Source of the DNA: Methanomicrobiales archaeon
GTDB taxonomy: Archaea; Halobacteriota; Methanomicrobia; Methanomicrobiales; Methanospirillaceae
DNA: 40,427 nt
Assembly: GCA_025360805.1 (NCBI GenBank)
Contig: JANYBK010000175.1
Coordinates: 1 to 40,427 of the forward strand
Direction: 5' to 3'
Program-made: the position numbers and the translations under genes
The notes under the pieces: model-generated
What the model was told of the DNA's origin: nothing
The model's database searches: none
What the model saw: the letters and a program-made list of their open reading frames with translations, nothing else
In this document: one piece after another, positions 9,301-17,800 of the stretch
Layout: each line of letters starts with the position of its first letter
How positions within the stretch are numbered: the stretch's first letter is position 1

Positions 9301-10450
9301 GCGAATTAAAAATATGAGCACGATGCACGAGATATTTTTTTTCTGTATTTGCATCCGAAAAGTTTTTGCTCAAGGTAATTGTGTGATGAAATTTTAACTG
9401 GAAATTATCATTATTTGAATATTTTTTAATTAACCAATCAACAGACAAACGAACGTTTTTTGATTTCGTTGCTAATATCACAAAAGAATTTGAGAACTGC
9501 CACAACAACCCGGAATCGGTAATCGATGACATGAACAATGAATCGGGAAACAAATTGAGTTGTTTTACGAAATAATCCTCAAATGGTGTCCGAATCCAGT
9601 TCTGAGGATATAACGATATAACTTCAGAATTTTCAGGAATTATCGTTTCAGTTAGTTTGTAATCCGGAAAGACATGATAAAACTGGTTATTAATAAAGCC
9701 GGATTGGTGAATTATCGATTCAATCTCGTTTCTGGAAAATGTCACCGGTGTTTTGTCAGGATACCCGATTATTCCTTCAAATTCTTTTCCGGTATGATCC
9801 TCTTTACACCCGGAAAAATATTTTGCACCAAACTTATTTTCAATTGCGACAACGAGAATTCCGTTTTCATTCAATGCGCCATTAAGCCGGGTCAAAAGAG
9901 AAGAACACGCTTCTTTTGGATCGGCGTGTTCTGTATCATATAAGGGTGTATACTCAAGTGAACCTATCAGGATAATGAGATCATACTTTTTATCAAAGCC
10001 GGAATTGAGCAGGTTCCCGCAATAAACCTTCACATTATCCAGATCTTTTGTCCGGTAGCGGGTGATGAGGGCTCTTTGAGTATTTCCTTCCAGTGCATCA
10101 ACGCTGTTGAAATGCTCACCAAGCCACCGGGTAATCGCCCCACACCCGGATCCAATCTCCAGTACATTTGCAGACTTGGGGAAAATTTCTTGTATTGCCT
10201 CAAGAAAATTGATCCGTTTATTCGAAAAATGATATCGGGAAGGCCAGTCTTTGATATATTGTTTGAACTCCTGGGAATACGATGACAGGTCTTTTACTTT
10301 TTTTAACGATTCTAAAATGTATTCTTCCCCGCCATCAGTGTAATCAGTGGTAAGATTATCGGGATGTGTATAGATATTGCGTTCCTGATCAAAAATAAAC
10401 CGGCTTATGTTTATTTGAGGATAGTCTTTTTTTAAAGGCGTATTTTCCAT
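6371..10450 (-). CDS. WbdD-like methyltransferase/kinase-like/coiled-coil protein fused to two GT2 glycosyltransferases
   Basis: 1359 residues. In order: (a) a class I methyltransferase, residues ~85-260, motif I VLEIGSGCGAITRWL; (b) residues ~370-500, a region with DYTFWNIIV followed by FNFIDKKW, reminiscent of the catalytic and Mg-binding segments of kinase/APH folds, though the usual HxD histidine is not obvious; (c) a coiled coil, ~565-715, with three 21-residue repeats (QTLASKEQQIT); (d) GT2 domain 1, ~828-1075, SIITPVYN and LLDNDD; (e) GT2 domain 2, ~1090-1330, SIIIPTKDKPELIERC, LNNDT and QDVDLCLKF. Domains a-c follow the order known for WbdD, which caps O-antigen chains and measures their length. 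Two added glycosyltransferases make it look like a polymerase-plus-terminator in one chain (inference). It follows the ABC exporter genes. The start ATG is preceded by GGGGAT. Confidence 0.75.
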   Translation of the reverse strand: MENTPLKKDYPQINISRFIFDQERNIYTHPDNLTTDYTDGGEEYILESLKKVKDLSSYSQEFKQYIKDWPSRYHFSNKRINFLEAIQEIFPKSANVLEIGSGCGAITRWLGEHFNSVDALEGNTQRALITRYRTKDLDNVKVYCGNLLNSGFDKKYDLIILIGSLEYTPLYDTEHADPKEACSSLLTRLNGALNENGILVVAIENKFGAKYFSGCKEDHTGKEFEGIIGYPDKTPVTFSRNEIESIIHQSGFINNQFYHVFPDYKLTETIIPENSEVISLYPQNWIRTPFEDYFVKQLNLFPDSLFMSSITDSGLLWQFSNSFVILATKSKNVRLSVDWLIKKYSNNDNFQLKFHHTITLSKNFSDANTEKKYLVHRAHIFNSPPIVNEGKIEFALQDNELVLGRLLSSDILSAVFKKSPESNLKQILKDLHAELLRTYSLGITDPEGYPLVNGEAIDYTFWNIIVSPENTFNFIDKKWLSKEPLPADLILFRNVYHIFEKIGPFFKNKNKNLFIIEMLQDIYPQYSEHRLTENFQFEALFQEFVSGKEQTYFPGSPSPYSVNEQIDEMRAQVININQTLASKEQQITDINNHVNYLYQTLASKEQQITETNNHVNYLYQTLASKEQQITVMATQVQSLEHTITDKVQQIHGLNENIYGLTENVQSLETALANEHTQVLEGTAHIQELDQVISAKDSQLAEKSAYILSLEQKIAGIETSIVWQLTMKFHYKIVGRILAENTQRRKYYELGLNRMRNYFNRYKVRNTHNEFKTNTTVSSLKKYFHIFKNRVTTTVRGQNPADVYSERCEFTSENIPEIREKITQFTYLPKLSIITPVYNVDEKWLKFCIDSVLEQIYENWELCLVDDASTKSHVSDTLKSYYGSDPRIRIEFNEKNSGISETTNNAIKMATGEFITLLDNDDAIPKDALFEVVKFLNEHPDADIIYSDEDKLSENGDLCEPFFKPDWSPEYFRGVMYVGHLLTVRRSLAEKISLLDKKFDFVQDYEFMLRLSENTKNIYHIPKLLYHWRKIEGSIASSSDSKGNISEKQVNAVNSHLKRLSLNAIASAGHIPHRVLITPLPRADFPLVSIIIPTKDKPELIERCLKSIYELTSYPNFEVIIMDNNTTNEDAKRILDSFPCKKILFNEPFNFSKINNVGAKNANGEYLVFLNNDTQIQSKNWIDFLLYYAEQPDVAAVGPLLVFPNNTVQHAGVVLGFRGTADHIMRDYPMDCDGYAGSLLCAREVSAITAACMMVKKSVFLELYGFNEHYSIIYQDVDLCLKFISNGYRIIFNPRVIITHYECSTRDITQYNLVDRNLLLDQWEELIKKGDRYYNCNFDLANYGLGSTGYKIKEKRDNPC
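8561..8749 (-). repeat. 63-bp tandem repeat, three copies, inside the coiled-coil coding region
   Basis: The motif CGTGATTTGTTGTTCTTTAG recurs at 8561, 8624 and 8687, a period of exactly 63 bases. The first two units are almost identical and the third is diverged at its far end. Each unit encodes 21 residues, three heptads, so a gain or loss of a unit keeps the coiled-coil register. Confidence 0.9.
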
Positions 10451-10529
10451 TTTTCATCCCCGAATAGTATCTCCACGCTATGAAAAGAAAGACTATACTA
10501 GTATTATTTGTGTATCTTAGAATATGTGG

Positions 10530-12296
10530 TCATGATTCATATTTGATTTCTTTTACCGAGGATTCAAGATCCACAATCCCCACCATCAGGTCTCTCTTTT
10601 CGACCCTGAAGATCAGGCAGTCATACCGGCGATCGAGCACTTCAATTTCGTTATTGGAATGAACAATTACAAGACCGGCATTGATCGAGTACGTCCCAGA
10701 ATTAATTTTTAAGGATTGGGAAAACTCAACAATATAATGCCCATCTCTTTTTTTATCACTCAAATCCAGATGCTGCCATTTGGTATTGGTTCCGTAGATA
10801 TCACAAAATTTATTTTTAAATGTACAGCCAATGGTCAGATTTTCCCTGATATCTTCATGCAGTAAAAAATGGATCCGGACAATTGCAATGTCCCCTGAAT
10901 TAAAAATAGTTGTACGGTTAAGGTTTTCATCCATCAGTTCTACGCGAGTGATCTCGCCGCGTTTATTCCCAAATCGTTCTTCACCGGAAGTGTAAACCTC
11001 GGGCAATGTATCTTCTGACGAAGTTGTATTTACAGTATGAGTCTCGATTATCTCTTCCATCTTTACAATCTTTGCCCATCCCCACGCACTCCACGCATAA
11101 CTCAGGTCATCTCCGGACCCGGAAGTACTAAAAATAATAGAAACACTTTTTTTAGAAAACTGTTCCAATGGAATCATAAAGTTATGCCAGCCCTTATCCC
11201 CAATATTTCGCTTTGGCTGAAGTACGCGGGAAAAGACATTTTCTGTTTTCCCTTCACAGAGAATCTCAATATCAAACTTAACCCCCTGCGGAATTTTGTC
11301 CCACACAAAGGGCATGATCCCGATCGCAAATGCAAGTGACTGGCCCGGTTCGATGGTAACTGAGTACGTAATTGTTGACGGGGCATGAGCAAAGATTATC
11401 TTGCGGGGGGTGGAATTAATCTCAATTGCCTGTTCAATTACAGGTACTAATGGCGCGCTGATAATTTTTGCCTCTTGTAAGTTCTGGATAAAACTATATA
11501 CCGTACCGTACCGTTCAGTTGGCATCTCCCCATGCTCGATCAGGTTACCTTCTGTATATGCACGCTCACGTTCGGTGATCAGGGCATAATATTTATTGAC
11601 CACATAATTCGGATCCCCCCGCTCTATGATCCGTCCCCCGTCAAGGAGTAGCGCAGAATTGCAGAGATTTCGTACCGCTTCAGTGTCATGCCCCACATAA
11701 AGGATGGTCTTTCCTGCCATCTGCATCTCACGGATCTTCCGGAAACACCGGTGCTGGAAGATGGCATCCCCAACAGCAAGGGCTTCGTCAACAATGAGGA
11801 TCTCAGCATCCACATGCACCGCAACAGAGAATGCGAGCCTGACTGTCATACCTGTTGAATAGGTGCGGAGAGGCTGGTTGATAAAATCCCCGAGTTCGGA
11901 GAACCGGATGATCTCATCAAACCGATCGTCAATCTGCTGCTTGGAAAGTCCCATGATTGAACCGTACATGTAGACATTATCCCGACCAGAAAATTCCGGG
12001 TGAAACCCGGAACCCAGTTCAAGAATTGCCGAGACTTTTCCAGCAATCTCAAAAGAACCTTCACTCGGTTCAAGAACCCCGGCAAGAATGCTTAAAAGTG
12101 TGCTTTTCCCCGAACCATTCTGCCCAAGAATCCCTAAAGTAGTGCCGCTTGGAATCTCAAATGAAATATCTTTTAATGCCCAGAAATCGGTGTGGTGGGA
12201 AACTTTACCCAGACTTAAGTATTCAAGAACCCGTCTGCCCGGTGAGCCGAACAGTTTGAACTTTTTCCCCAGGTTGTGTACCGCAATTGCAATCAC
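10530..12296 (-). CDS. wzt: Polysaccharide ABC exporter ATPase, Wzt-like, with two C-terminal beta domains
   Basis: 588 residues. The nucleotide-binding domain covers residues 1-240: Walker A GQNGSGKST (58-66), signature YSTGM (146-150), Walker B ILIVDE (166-171) and the switch histidine in VGHD. This is the O-antigen/teichoic-acid exporter type, for example the GSGFHPEFSGRDN segment. Residues ~430-580 resemble the Wzt C-terminal carbohydrate-binding domain, which in bacteria recognises the modified end of the chain. Residues ~275-410 look like a further jelly-roll domain (PGQSLAFAIGIMP, then AWSAWGWAKIV), which ordinary Wzt proteins lack. The GTG start overlaps the permease stop by four bases (GTGA). 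The partner methyltransferase/coiled-coil gene follows after about 80 bases. The ATPase assignment is firm; the substrate is inferred. Confidence 0.88.
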   Translation of the reverse strand: MIAIAVHNLGKKFKLFGSPGRRVLEYLSLGKVSHHTDFWALKDISFEIPSGTTLGILGQNGSGKSTLLSILAGVLEPSEGSFEIAGKVSAILELGSGFHPEFSGRDNVYMYGSIMGLSKQQIDDRFDEIIRFSELGDFINQPLRTYSTGMTVRLAFSVAVHVDAEILIVDEALAVGDAIFQHRCFRKIREMQMAGKTILYVGHDTEAVRNLCNSALLLDGGRIIERGDPNYVVNKYYALITERERAYTEGNLIEHGEMPTERYGTVYSFIQNLQEAKIISAPLVPVIEQAIEINSTPRKIIFAHAPSTITYSVTIEPGQSLAFAIGIMPFVWDKIPQGVKFDIEILCEGKTENVFSRVLQPKRNIGDKGWHNFMIPLEQFSKKSVSIIFSTSGSGDDLSYAWSAWGWAKIVKMEEIIETHTVNTTSSEDTLPEVYTSGEERFGNKRGEITRVELMDENLNRTTIFNSGDIAIVRIHFLLHEDIRENLTIGCTFKNKFCDIYGTNTKWQHLDLSDKKRDGHYIVEFSQSLKINSGTYSINAGLVIVHSNNEIEVLDRRYDCLIFRVEKRDLMVGIVDLESSVKEIKYES

Positions 12297-13075
12297 AGGA
12301 GTTCACCAAACCCGCGTTTTGTTTTTTGAAAGAACCAGATGCTGATCACAAATAATACAACAGAAAAAATCAGGAAGGGCACAATAATTTCAAGCTCTGG
12401 AATCTTGCCGTAAAACAATACATCCCGATAGATCTCCAGCATGTAATAACCAGGATTCAGTTTCATTATCCATTGAAAATTCTCAGGAATGGAATTGATC
12501 GTATATGCAATCGGTGTAGCCCAGAACCAGATCATAAAAAGCGCTCCAAGGATTTGGGGGATGTCCCGGAAATATACCGCGCCGCTTGACAGGAAAAAAG
12601 CCAGTGACAGGGTAAATATCATCTGGAGGATGATCGCAATAGGAAGGAGAAGAATAAAGATCGTAGGTGCACCTTTCAGGATTAAAAACAGAATGAAAAA
12701 AATTCCGAGCCCGATAAATAGGTTCACAAATTCTGATAGTGTCGTATAGATCGGAAAAATTTCACTGGGGAACGGGACTTTTTTAATATAATTTTTGTTG
12801 TCGATGATCGAGCGCGAAGCCCTTAAAACAGATTCCTGGAATGTCAGCCAGGGAAGAAACCCGGCTGCAAAATACAATACAAAGTCCCAGATACTGGTGG
12901 ACCCGGGGAGGCGCACCTTCAGGAATACGCCAAAGACAATGACATACACAACAAGAGTGATGATAGGGTTAATAATGGACCAGTACAACCCCAGAAGAGA
13001 TCCAACGTATTTCGAGGAGATATCCCGTTTGATAAAATTCCAGATCAAGCCCCGGTATTCAAAGATGGAATTCAT
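12293..13075 (-). CDS. wzm: Polysaccharide ABC exporter permease, Wzm-like
   Basis: 260 residues with the layout of ABC-2 type membrane proteins: the N-terminal amphipathic segment IFEYRGLIWNFIKRDISSKYVGSLLG, then about six hydrophobic helices. The first, IINPIITLVVYVIVFGVFL, sits in the usual context, and AVYFRDIPQILG is the conserved loop before the fifth helix. It would form the channel through which a polyprenyl-linked glycan crosses the membrane together with the ATPase encoded immediately downstream. Length matches Wzm/TagG proteins. The start is ATG. A partial copy of its 5' end seems to survive about 1 kb upstream (see the pseudogene entry). Confidence 0.9.
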   Translation of the reverse strand: MNSIFEYRGLIWNFIKRDISSKYVGSLLGLYWSIINPIITLVVYVIVFGVFLKVRLPGSTSIWDFVLYFAAGFLPWLTFQESVLRASRSIIDNKNYIKKVPFPSEIFPIYTTLSEFVNLFIGLGIFFILFLILKGAPTIFILLLPIAIILQMIFTLSLAFFLSSGAVYFRDIPQILGALFMIWFWATPIAYTINSIPENFQWIMKLNPGYYMLEIYRDVLFYGKIPELEIIVPFLIFSVVLFVISIWFFQKTKRGFGELL

Positions 13076-13159
13076 TTTATTAATCTCAACTGTTGGATCT
13101 AACTTATACTTCCGTTTTCATAAATTAATCTTTAATCAGAACGGGCACACAAGTTGTTT

Positions 13160-13897
13160 TTAATTGGATCCATCTTTTTCTGCCACGATAATATCCTGAT
13201 AACTCAAAAAATTAGTTCTCCAACACCATGCCCCATAATGAATCGGTTCAATAATTGTAAATCCATGTTTTTTGTACAGATTTCTGATTATATCTTCTTC
13301 GTATGCAACTGCGCTTTCAGGATTGTTTTTATCTACAGCGCGATATCCGTTGAAAACATACTGGAAATCCTGTGAAGTCTGTTTTGCCGCAATAAACCGA
13401 TGTGATTCTTCATTTAATAAAAAGAATGTTATCAAACATCTCCCATTCTTTTTCAGAACCCGCGTAATTTCAGAAAAATAATTTTCCATGTCTTTAGGTA
13501 ACATATGGGTAAATACTGATGTAAGGTAAATAAAATCAAAGGATTCGTTATCATATGGGAATTTATAGTCTGAAGCTTGAACTGTGCCATTCTGGTTATA
13601 TGACTGATTAACGATTTCAGCTAATTGAAACTGAAAATTGGGATGTCTGGTTGAAATATTCTTTTGACACCAGTCGATACCCATCGATACAATATCAAAA
13701 CCTTCATAACTGCCTGTTTTATCCAAATACTCGGTTAATGGAATTGCCATCCGTCCTATCCCACACCCGATATCCAGGACTCTTGCATTCGGCTTTAAAT
13801 TTCCAAGTTCAATAAAATATTTTAAAAAGTCATTACCTATTTTTTTAAAATCGCCAGCGCCAACAAAAATCATTTCTTCTGGAGGTATCAGATCCAT
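13160..13897 (-). CDS. Class I SAM-dependent methyltransferase
   Basis: 245 residues. Motif I VLDIGCGIGRMAIPL (about 40-54), acidic post-I YEGFDIVSMGIDW, FDFIYLTSVFTHM as motif II/III and a C-terminal beta hairpin. It is the first gene of the minus-strand exporter run, 84 bases before the permease, so it probably modifies a sugar of the exported glycan. A small-molecule substrate cannot be excluded. No nearby TATA box stands out. Confidence 0.8.
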   Translation of the reverse strand: MDLIPPEEMIFVGAGDFKKIGNDFLKYFIELGNLKPNARVLDIGCGIGRMAIPLTEYLDKTGSYEGFDIVSMGIDWCQKNISTRHPNFQFQLAEIVNQSYNQNGTVQASDYKFPYDNESFDFIYLTSVFTHMLPKDMENYFSEITRVLKKNGRCLITFFLLNEESHRFIAAKQTSQDFQYVFNGYRAVDKNNPESAVAYEEDIIRNLYKKHGFTIIEPIHYGAWCWRTNFLSYQDIIVAEKDGSN

Positions 13898-13950
13898 AAA
13901 TGCTCACCGCAATTACTTACAATCCATTTTCATAAAAGGTTACCGTTTTC

Positions 13951-14115
13951 TTATGAAACCCGAAGCAACTTTTCGATGAGAAAAGAATGCCAATCCCTAT
14001 GAAACCGGGATGTCATGAGAAATATGATTATGAATACGTCAGGAACGGCACAGCAAATATATTCATGGCGGTTGAATTCAAGCAAGCCCCGGCATTCAAA
14101 GATCGATGCCATTGC
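13951..14115 (-). pseudogene. Possible remnant of a Wzm-type permease 5' end
   Basis: On the minus strand from the ATG at 14115, MASIFECRGLLEF parallels the permease start MNSIFEYRGLIWNF, and the DNA run CTTTGAAT(G/A)CCGGGGCTTG is shared. Similarity then fades and the frame ends without any membrane-helix pattern like that of the permease. It may be the leftover of a duplicated or exchanged exporter gene. The match is short, so chance is possible. Confidence 0.35.
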
Positions 14116-14307
14116 TTTTTTTGTCCTTGTAGTTTTTATTATTATACATAATCGGGCATATAACAATCCGGTCATCGGTAGAGTTGAATTCCCCAATCCT
14201 GACGGATTATTAGCCCCCTCTCACTTAGATCTATCGTTACTTTTTTTGTCAAATATCTGGTCAATCTTAAATTTTAACACACGTTCTGGAGAAGATTGCC
14301 GGTAAGG

Positions 14308-14416
14308 AGGCTGTCGTTTGTATTGGCAGGTAGGATTTCTGACTGATGTTCTCTGGTGAATTGATGAAAAATCAGGTTCTCTTAAACAAAGATCAATGAG
14401 AAATTATTTCGGGACT
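14308..14416 (+). repeat. Left arm of a ~100-bp inverted repeat
   Basis: Pairs in inverted orientation with 19148-19248. The inner 54 bases (14363-14416) match with a single mismatch; the outer part, beginning AGGCTGTC, matches imperfectly with one gap of about ten bases. The pair brackets gmd, a glycosyltransferase gene, fcl and the zinc-ribbon gene. Confidence 0.85.
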
Positions 14417-14512
14417 GTAACGAAGTTGAACATCGGGATTTTGGCTTAACTGATGACAGTCACATGGGAAATATTTGTATCCACAGGATGTTAACAAATT
14501 ACTACGGAATTT

Positions 14513-15559
14513 ATGGCAAAAAAAGCATTCATCACGGGAATTACCGGACAAGATGGATCGTATCTGGCCGAACTTTTACTCTCCAAAGGCTATGAAGTCC
14601 ATGGTCTTATCAGAAGATCATCGACATTCAACACAAGCCGGATTGACCAGATATACATTGACCCCCATGACCCTCATGCCAGGATGTTTCTTCATTATGG
14701 AGATCTTTCCGATTCGGAGCAGATCGCAAATATCATGCACAACTTTCAGCCGGACGAAGTGTATCATCTCGGTGCCCAGAGTCACGTCCGGGTGAGCTTT
14801 GAGACCCCGGAATATACCGGCAATGTGACGGCACTCGGTACTACCCGGCTTCTTGAGGCTTTGCGAAGGAGCAATTCCGGGATAAAGTTTTACCAGGCAT
14901 CATCGAGTGAGATGTTTGGATCTGCGCCTCCTCCGCAAAATGAAGATACCCTGTTCCAGCCCCGCAGTCCCTATGCCTGCGCTAAACTATATTCCTACTG
15001 GATGACCCGGAATTATCGTGAAGGGTACAAGATGTTTGCGGCAAATGGTATCCTTTTTAATCATGAGTCCCCCCGGCGTGGAGAGACATTCGTCACCCGA
15101 AAAATCACCCGGGGCATTGCCAGAATTCTCGCAAAAAAGGAACAATACCTGTATCTCGGAAATCTTGATGCCCGACGTGACTGGGGTTTCGCACCCGAGT
15201 ATGTGGAATGTATGTGGCAGGTCCTCCAGCAGAAAGAAGCGGATGATTACGTGATCGGCATTGGGGAAACCCATTCGGTGAAGGAATTCTTAAACGCAGC
15301 GTTCTCGTATGTCGGGCTCGATGTTGACGAGCATGTTAAAATTGACCCGAAGTACTTCCGGCCTACTGAAGTTGAAGTGCTCATATCAAACCCGGAAAAA
15401 TCTCGGAAGAAGCTCGGGTGGAAACCCAGGATCCGGTTTGACGATCTGGTGAAGATTATGATGGATGCTGACATGCGAGCGATTGGGCTTGCTCCTGTTG
15501 GGGAAGGGGACAAGATACTGCAAAAAGCGTTCCCAAAGAAATGGTGGAAAGGGGATTAG
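14513..15559 (+). CDS. gmd: GDP-mannose 4,6-dehydratase
   Basis: 348 residues, the usual length. It converts GDP-mannose to GDP-4-keto-6-deoxymannose in the cytoplasm, the first step to GDP-fucose and related deoxysugars. Visible features are the Rossmann motif [10 protein letters not shown] at the N-terminus, the [12 protein letters not shown] loop typical of Gmd, the catalytic pair in [10 protein letters not shown], the segment [18 protein letters not shown] and the C-terminal [21 protein letters not shown]. It opens a three-gene plus-strand operon; the next start lies 18 bases downstream and fcl completes the pathway. The ribosome site before the ATG is weak. Confidence 0.95.
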   Translation: MAKKAFITGITGQDGSYLAELLLSKGYEVHGLIRRSSTFNTSRIDQIYIDPHDPHARMFLHYGDLSDSEQIANIMHNFQPDEVYHLGAQSHVRVSFETPEYTGNVTALGTTRLLEALRRSNSGIKFYQASSSEMFGSAPPPQNEDTLFQPRSPYACAKLYSYWMTRNYREGYKMFAANGILFNHESPRRGETFVTRKITRGIARILAKKEQYLYLGNLDARRDWGFAPEYVECMWQVLQQKEADDYVIGIGETHSVKEFLNAAFSYVGLDVDEHVKIDPKYFRPTEVEVLISNPEKSRKKLGWKPRIRFDDLVKIMMDADMRAIGLAPVGEGDKILQKAFPKKWWKGD

Positions 15560-15577
15560 TCCAACCATCATTTTATA

Positions 15578-16669
15578 ATGAAGACCTTTTGTTTTTATGT
15601 CAGTGATTATGGCTATGGCCATGCTACCCGCTCCATAGCGCTGATACGGAAAATTCTGTCCCAGTATCCTGATTCCCGGATTATTGTGAAATCCGAAGGT
15701 CCGTTCGATCTCCTCTCAAAATCTTTGCAGGATCCCCGCATATCGGTAATCCGGTACCGTAATGACATTTCTGTTCCGCTTCTGCCTCCTACAGAAGCTG
15801 TCGATGTTGATAAGACACGGATTCTTTTAACAGAATGGCAGGAATCATGGCCTGATTATATTGAACGAGAGTTACGGTTCTGTAAGGAACATGGTGTTGA
15901 TCTAATCATATCTGATATCGCCCCGCAGCCATTTCTTGTTGCAGATATGCTGGGCATTCCTTCTGTGGGAATTTCCAATTTCTCATGGGACACAATCTAC
16001 CAGCATCTCGTTCCTGAAATGACCGGATTCATTAAAACCTTGCAATCTGCGTATTCCACTGCAACTCTTGCCTGCATCCTTCCGTTTCATGTCCCGATGA
16101 AAGCATTTAAAAAAAAAGTTCCTGTCAGTCTCCTGTCACGCGATATTTCAATTCCCCGGAATCTTATGAGAGAGCAACTGGGAATGAATGAGGATGATAT
16201 CGTTGTTTTCTTTAACCCCCGGTGTCCGGTTGATCAGCTGGGCCCGGATTTTTTCAATACCATTTCCCACGAATCTGTCAGGATTATCGTGCCATCCGCA
16301 TTTTCATCCCGGAATTCTCAAATCATCCCTCTTCCCGCAAATGAGACAGAGTCCCAGAACTGGATCGCAATGTGCGATCTTGTGGTAACCCGGTGCGGTT
16401 ACAGCACGGTATCTGAAGCAGTCCAGTCAAAAGTCCCGCTCGTTGTCTGGGAGCGCCCGGGTTTTATCGAAGATACTGCGATTGTCGCAGATATCCAGAG
16501 GCTGGGTCTGGGCAGATCATATGATTACTCACAGATCCGTTCCCTTGACTGGATAGCAGAAATACCTGAACTGTCCTGTTACAAACAACATTATGTGCAC
16601 ATAGATCAGAATTATTCAAACAGCGGATCTAAAGATATCCTCTCTTGCCTGCAGGAGTACATTTCATGA
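15578..16669 (+). CDS. GT-B glycosyltransferase, MurG/GT28-like
   Basis: 363 residues. The N-terminal [21 protein letters not shown] matches the acceptor-side glycine loop of MurG-like and related nucleotide-sugar glycosyltransferases. The C-terminal [20 protein letters not shown] and [11 protein letters not shown] correspond to the donor-site region of the same fold. No membrane helix or signal peptide is visible, so it should act on the cytoplasmic side. Its place between gmd and fcl, overlapping fcl by four bases (ATGA), suggests use of GDP-fucose or its 6-deoxy relative; that is inference. It could instead make a modified nucleotide sugar. Confidence 0.7.
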   Translation: MKTFCFYVSDYGYGHATRSIALIRKILSQYPDSRIIVKSEGPFDLLSKSLQDPRISVIRYRNDISVPLLPPTEAVDVDKTRILLTEWQESWPDYIERELRFCKEHGVDLIISDIAPQPFLVADMLGIPSVGISNFSWDTIYQHLVPEMTGFIKTLQSAYSTATLACILPFHVPMKAFKKKVPVSLLSRDISIPRNLMREQLGMNEDDIVVFFNPRCPVDQLGPDFFNTISHESVRIIVPSAFSSRNSQIIPLPANETESQNWIAMCDLVVTRCGYSTVSEAVQSKVPLVVWERPGFIEDTAIVADIQRLGLGRSYDYSQIRSLDWIAEIPELSCYKQHYVHIDQNYSNSGSKDILSCLQEYIS

Positions 16670-17607
16670 CATTCTGGGAAAACAAACGGATCCTTATCAC
16701 CGGGGGTGGCGGTTTTCTTGGCTCTCACCTTGTCAAACAACTGGTGAAGCGGGGCGTTCAAAAGGACCAGTTATTTATTCCCCGCAGCAGCGATCTTGAC
16801 CTCCGTACATGGGAGAACTGTGTTAAAGCGGTAAAGGGCAGGGATATTGTCATCCATCTTGCGGCTAAAGTCGGAGGTATCGGGTTCAACCAAAACTATC
16901 CCGGCGAACTTTTCTATGACAATGCGATTATGGGGATCCAGCTCATTGAAGCAGCCCGGCAGGAGTGTGTGGAGAAATGTGTAATCCTCGGTACGGTCTG
17001 TGCGTACCCGAAATTCACCCCGGTTCCTTTCAGCGAGGATGAACTCTGGAATGGATATCCGGAAGAGACCAATGCATCTTACGGCATTGCAAAGAAAGCG
17101 CTCCTTGTCCAGGCTCAGGCATATCGCCAGCAGTATGGGTTCAACGCGATCTATCTCCTGCCGGTCAATCTCTACGGACCGGGTGACAATTTCAACCCGG
17201 AGAGTTCCCACGTAATCCCGGCACTGATCAAGAAATTTGTTGACGCAGTACGCGAGAAGAAACCTTACGTTGATGTATGGGGTACCGGTACCGCATCGCG
17301 CGAGTTCCTTTATGTCGAAGATGCAGCCCGTGCCATTATCCTTGCCACCGAACGGTACAATAAGCCGGACCCGGTTAACCTAGGTGCCGGGAAGGAGATC
17401 TCTATTCGGGATCTTGTCACCATCATCAAGGAGCAGACGGGTTTTACCGGTGAGATCCACTGGGACACAACAAGACCCGATGGGCAGCCACGGCGGTGTC
17501 TTGTCACATCCCGGGCTGAGAAGGAGTTCGGGTTTGTAGCTCAGGTGCCATTCGATGATGGGCTGAGGCAGACAGTGGAGTGGTTTATTGAACAGACTCG
17601 CGGATAG
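16666..17607 (+). CDS. fcl: GDP-L-fucose synthase (epimerase-reductase)
   Basis: 313 residues from the ATG at 16666, chosen over the ORF-track start 16645 because AGGAG at 16653-16657 is well spaced and the ATG overlaps the upstream stop as ATGA. The enzyme turns GDP-4-keto-6-deoxymannose into GDP-fucose using NADPH. The Rossmann motif [19 protein letters not shown] and YGIAK (Tyr139, Lys143) are present. The two extra catalytic residues expected for the epimerisation are also there: Cys112 in GTVCAYP and His182 in SSHVIPALI. That makes GDP-fucose more likely than a simple 4-reduction to GDP-rhamnose. Confidence 0.92.
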   Translation: MTFWENKRILITGGGGFLGSHLVKQLVKRGVQKDQLFIPRSSDLDLRTWENCVKAVKGRDIVIHLAAKVGGIGFNQNYPGELFYDNAIMGIQLIEAARQECVEKCVILGTVCAYPKFTPVPFSEDELWNGYPEETNASYGIAKKALLVQAQAYRQQYGFNAIYLLPVNLYGPGDNFNPESSHVIPALIKKFVDAVREKKPYVDVWGTGTASREFLYVEDAARAIILATERYNKPDPVNLGAGKEISIRDLVTIIKEQTGFTGEIHWDTTRPDGQPRRCLVTSRAEKEFGFVAQVPFDDGLRQTVEWFIEQTRG

Positions 17608-17754
17608 AACCGTAGAGGAAATATTTTTTAGGACTGTCCAAATTTGCTCCGTTGGGGGTTCATTGATACAGAATTATTAAAACAGAGGTCAATAACACAC
17701 CCAATAATTTTTATGTCATCCAACATCCGAAGAATAATCCAATTATTACTTTCC

Positions 17755-17800
17755 TAAAAAAGATCACCGGTGGAATAGTGACATCTGGCATTTATGTCAC
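17755..17800 (-). terminator. Likely terminator of the zinc-ribbon gene
   Basis: On the minus strand the stop codon is embedded in GTGACAT...ATGTCAC. A CACCGGTG palindrome follows, then a T-rich run (the A-run at 17755-17761 on the plus strand). Confidence 0.45.

Larger units (their letters stand above)
13898..14512. other. Intergenic junction between exporter operon and gmd operon
   Basis: About 615 bases. It contains a short stretch resembling the permease 5' end (around 14040-14115) and the left inverted repeat (14308-14416). The ORFs here (13951-14196 minus, 14015-14305 plus) have no family features apart from that remnant. The region looks like a recombination scar. Confidence 0.5.

Noticed and set aside
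14015-14305. 96-residue plus-strand ORF
   Set aside because: No recognisable domain; lies in a recombination-scar region and overlaps the permease remnant on the other strand.
16645-16665. Upstream ATG start for fcl
   Set aside because: It lies upstream of a well-spaced AGGAG site; the ATG at 16666 overlaps the previous stop as ATGA.
17632-17660. GGACTGTCCAAATTTGCTCC resembling an insertion-sequence tip
   Set aside because: Only one copy in the window and no partner end; not supportable as an IS terminus.
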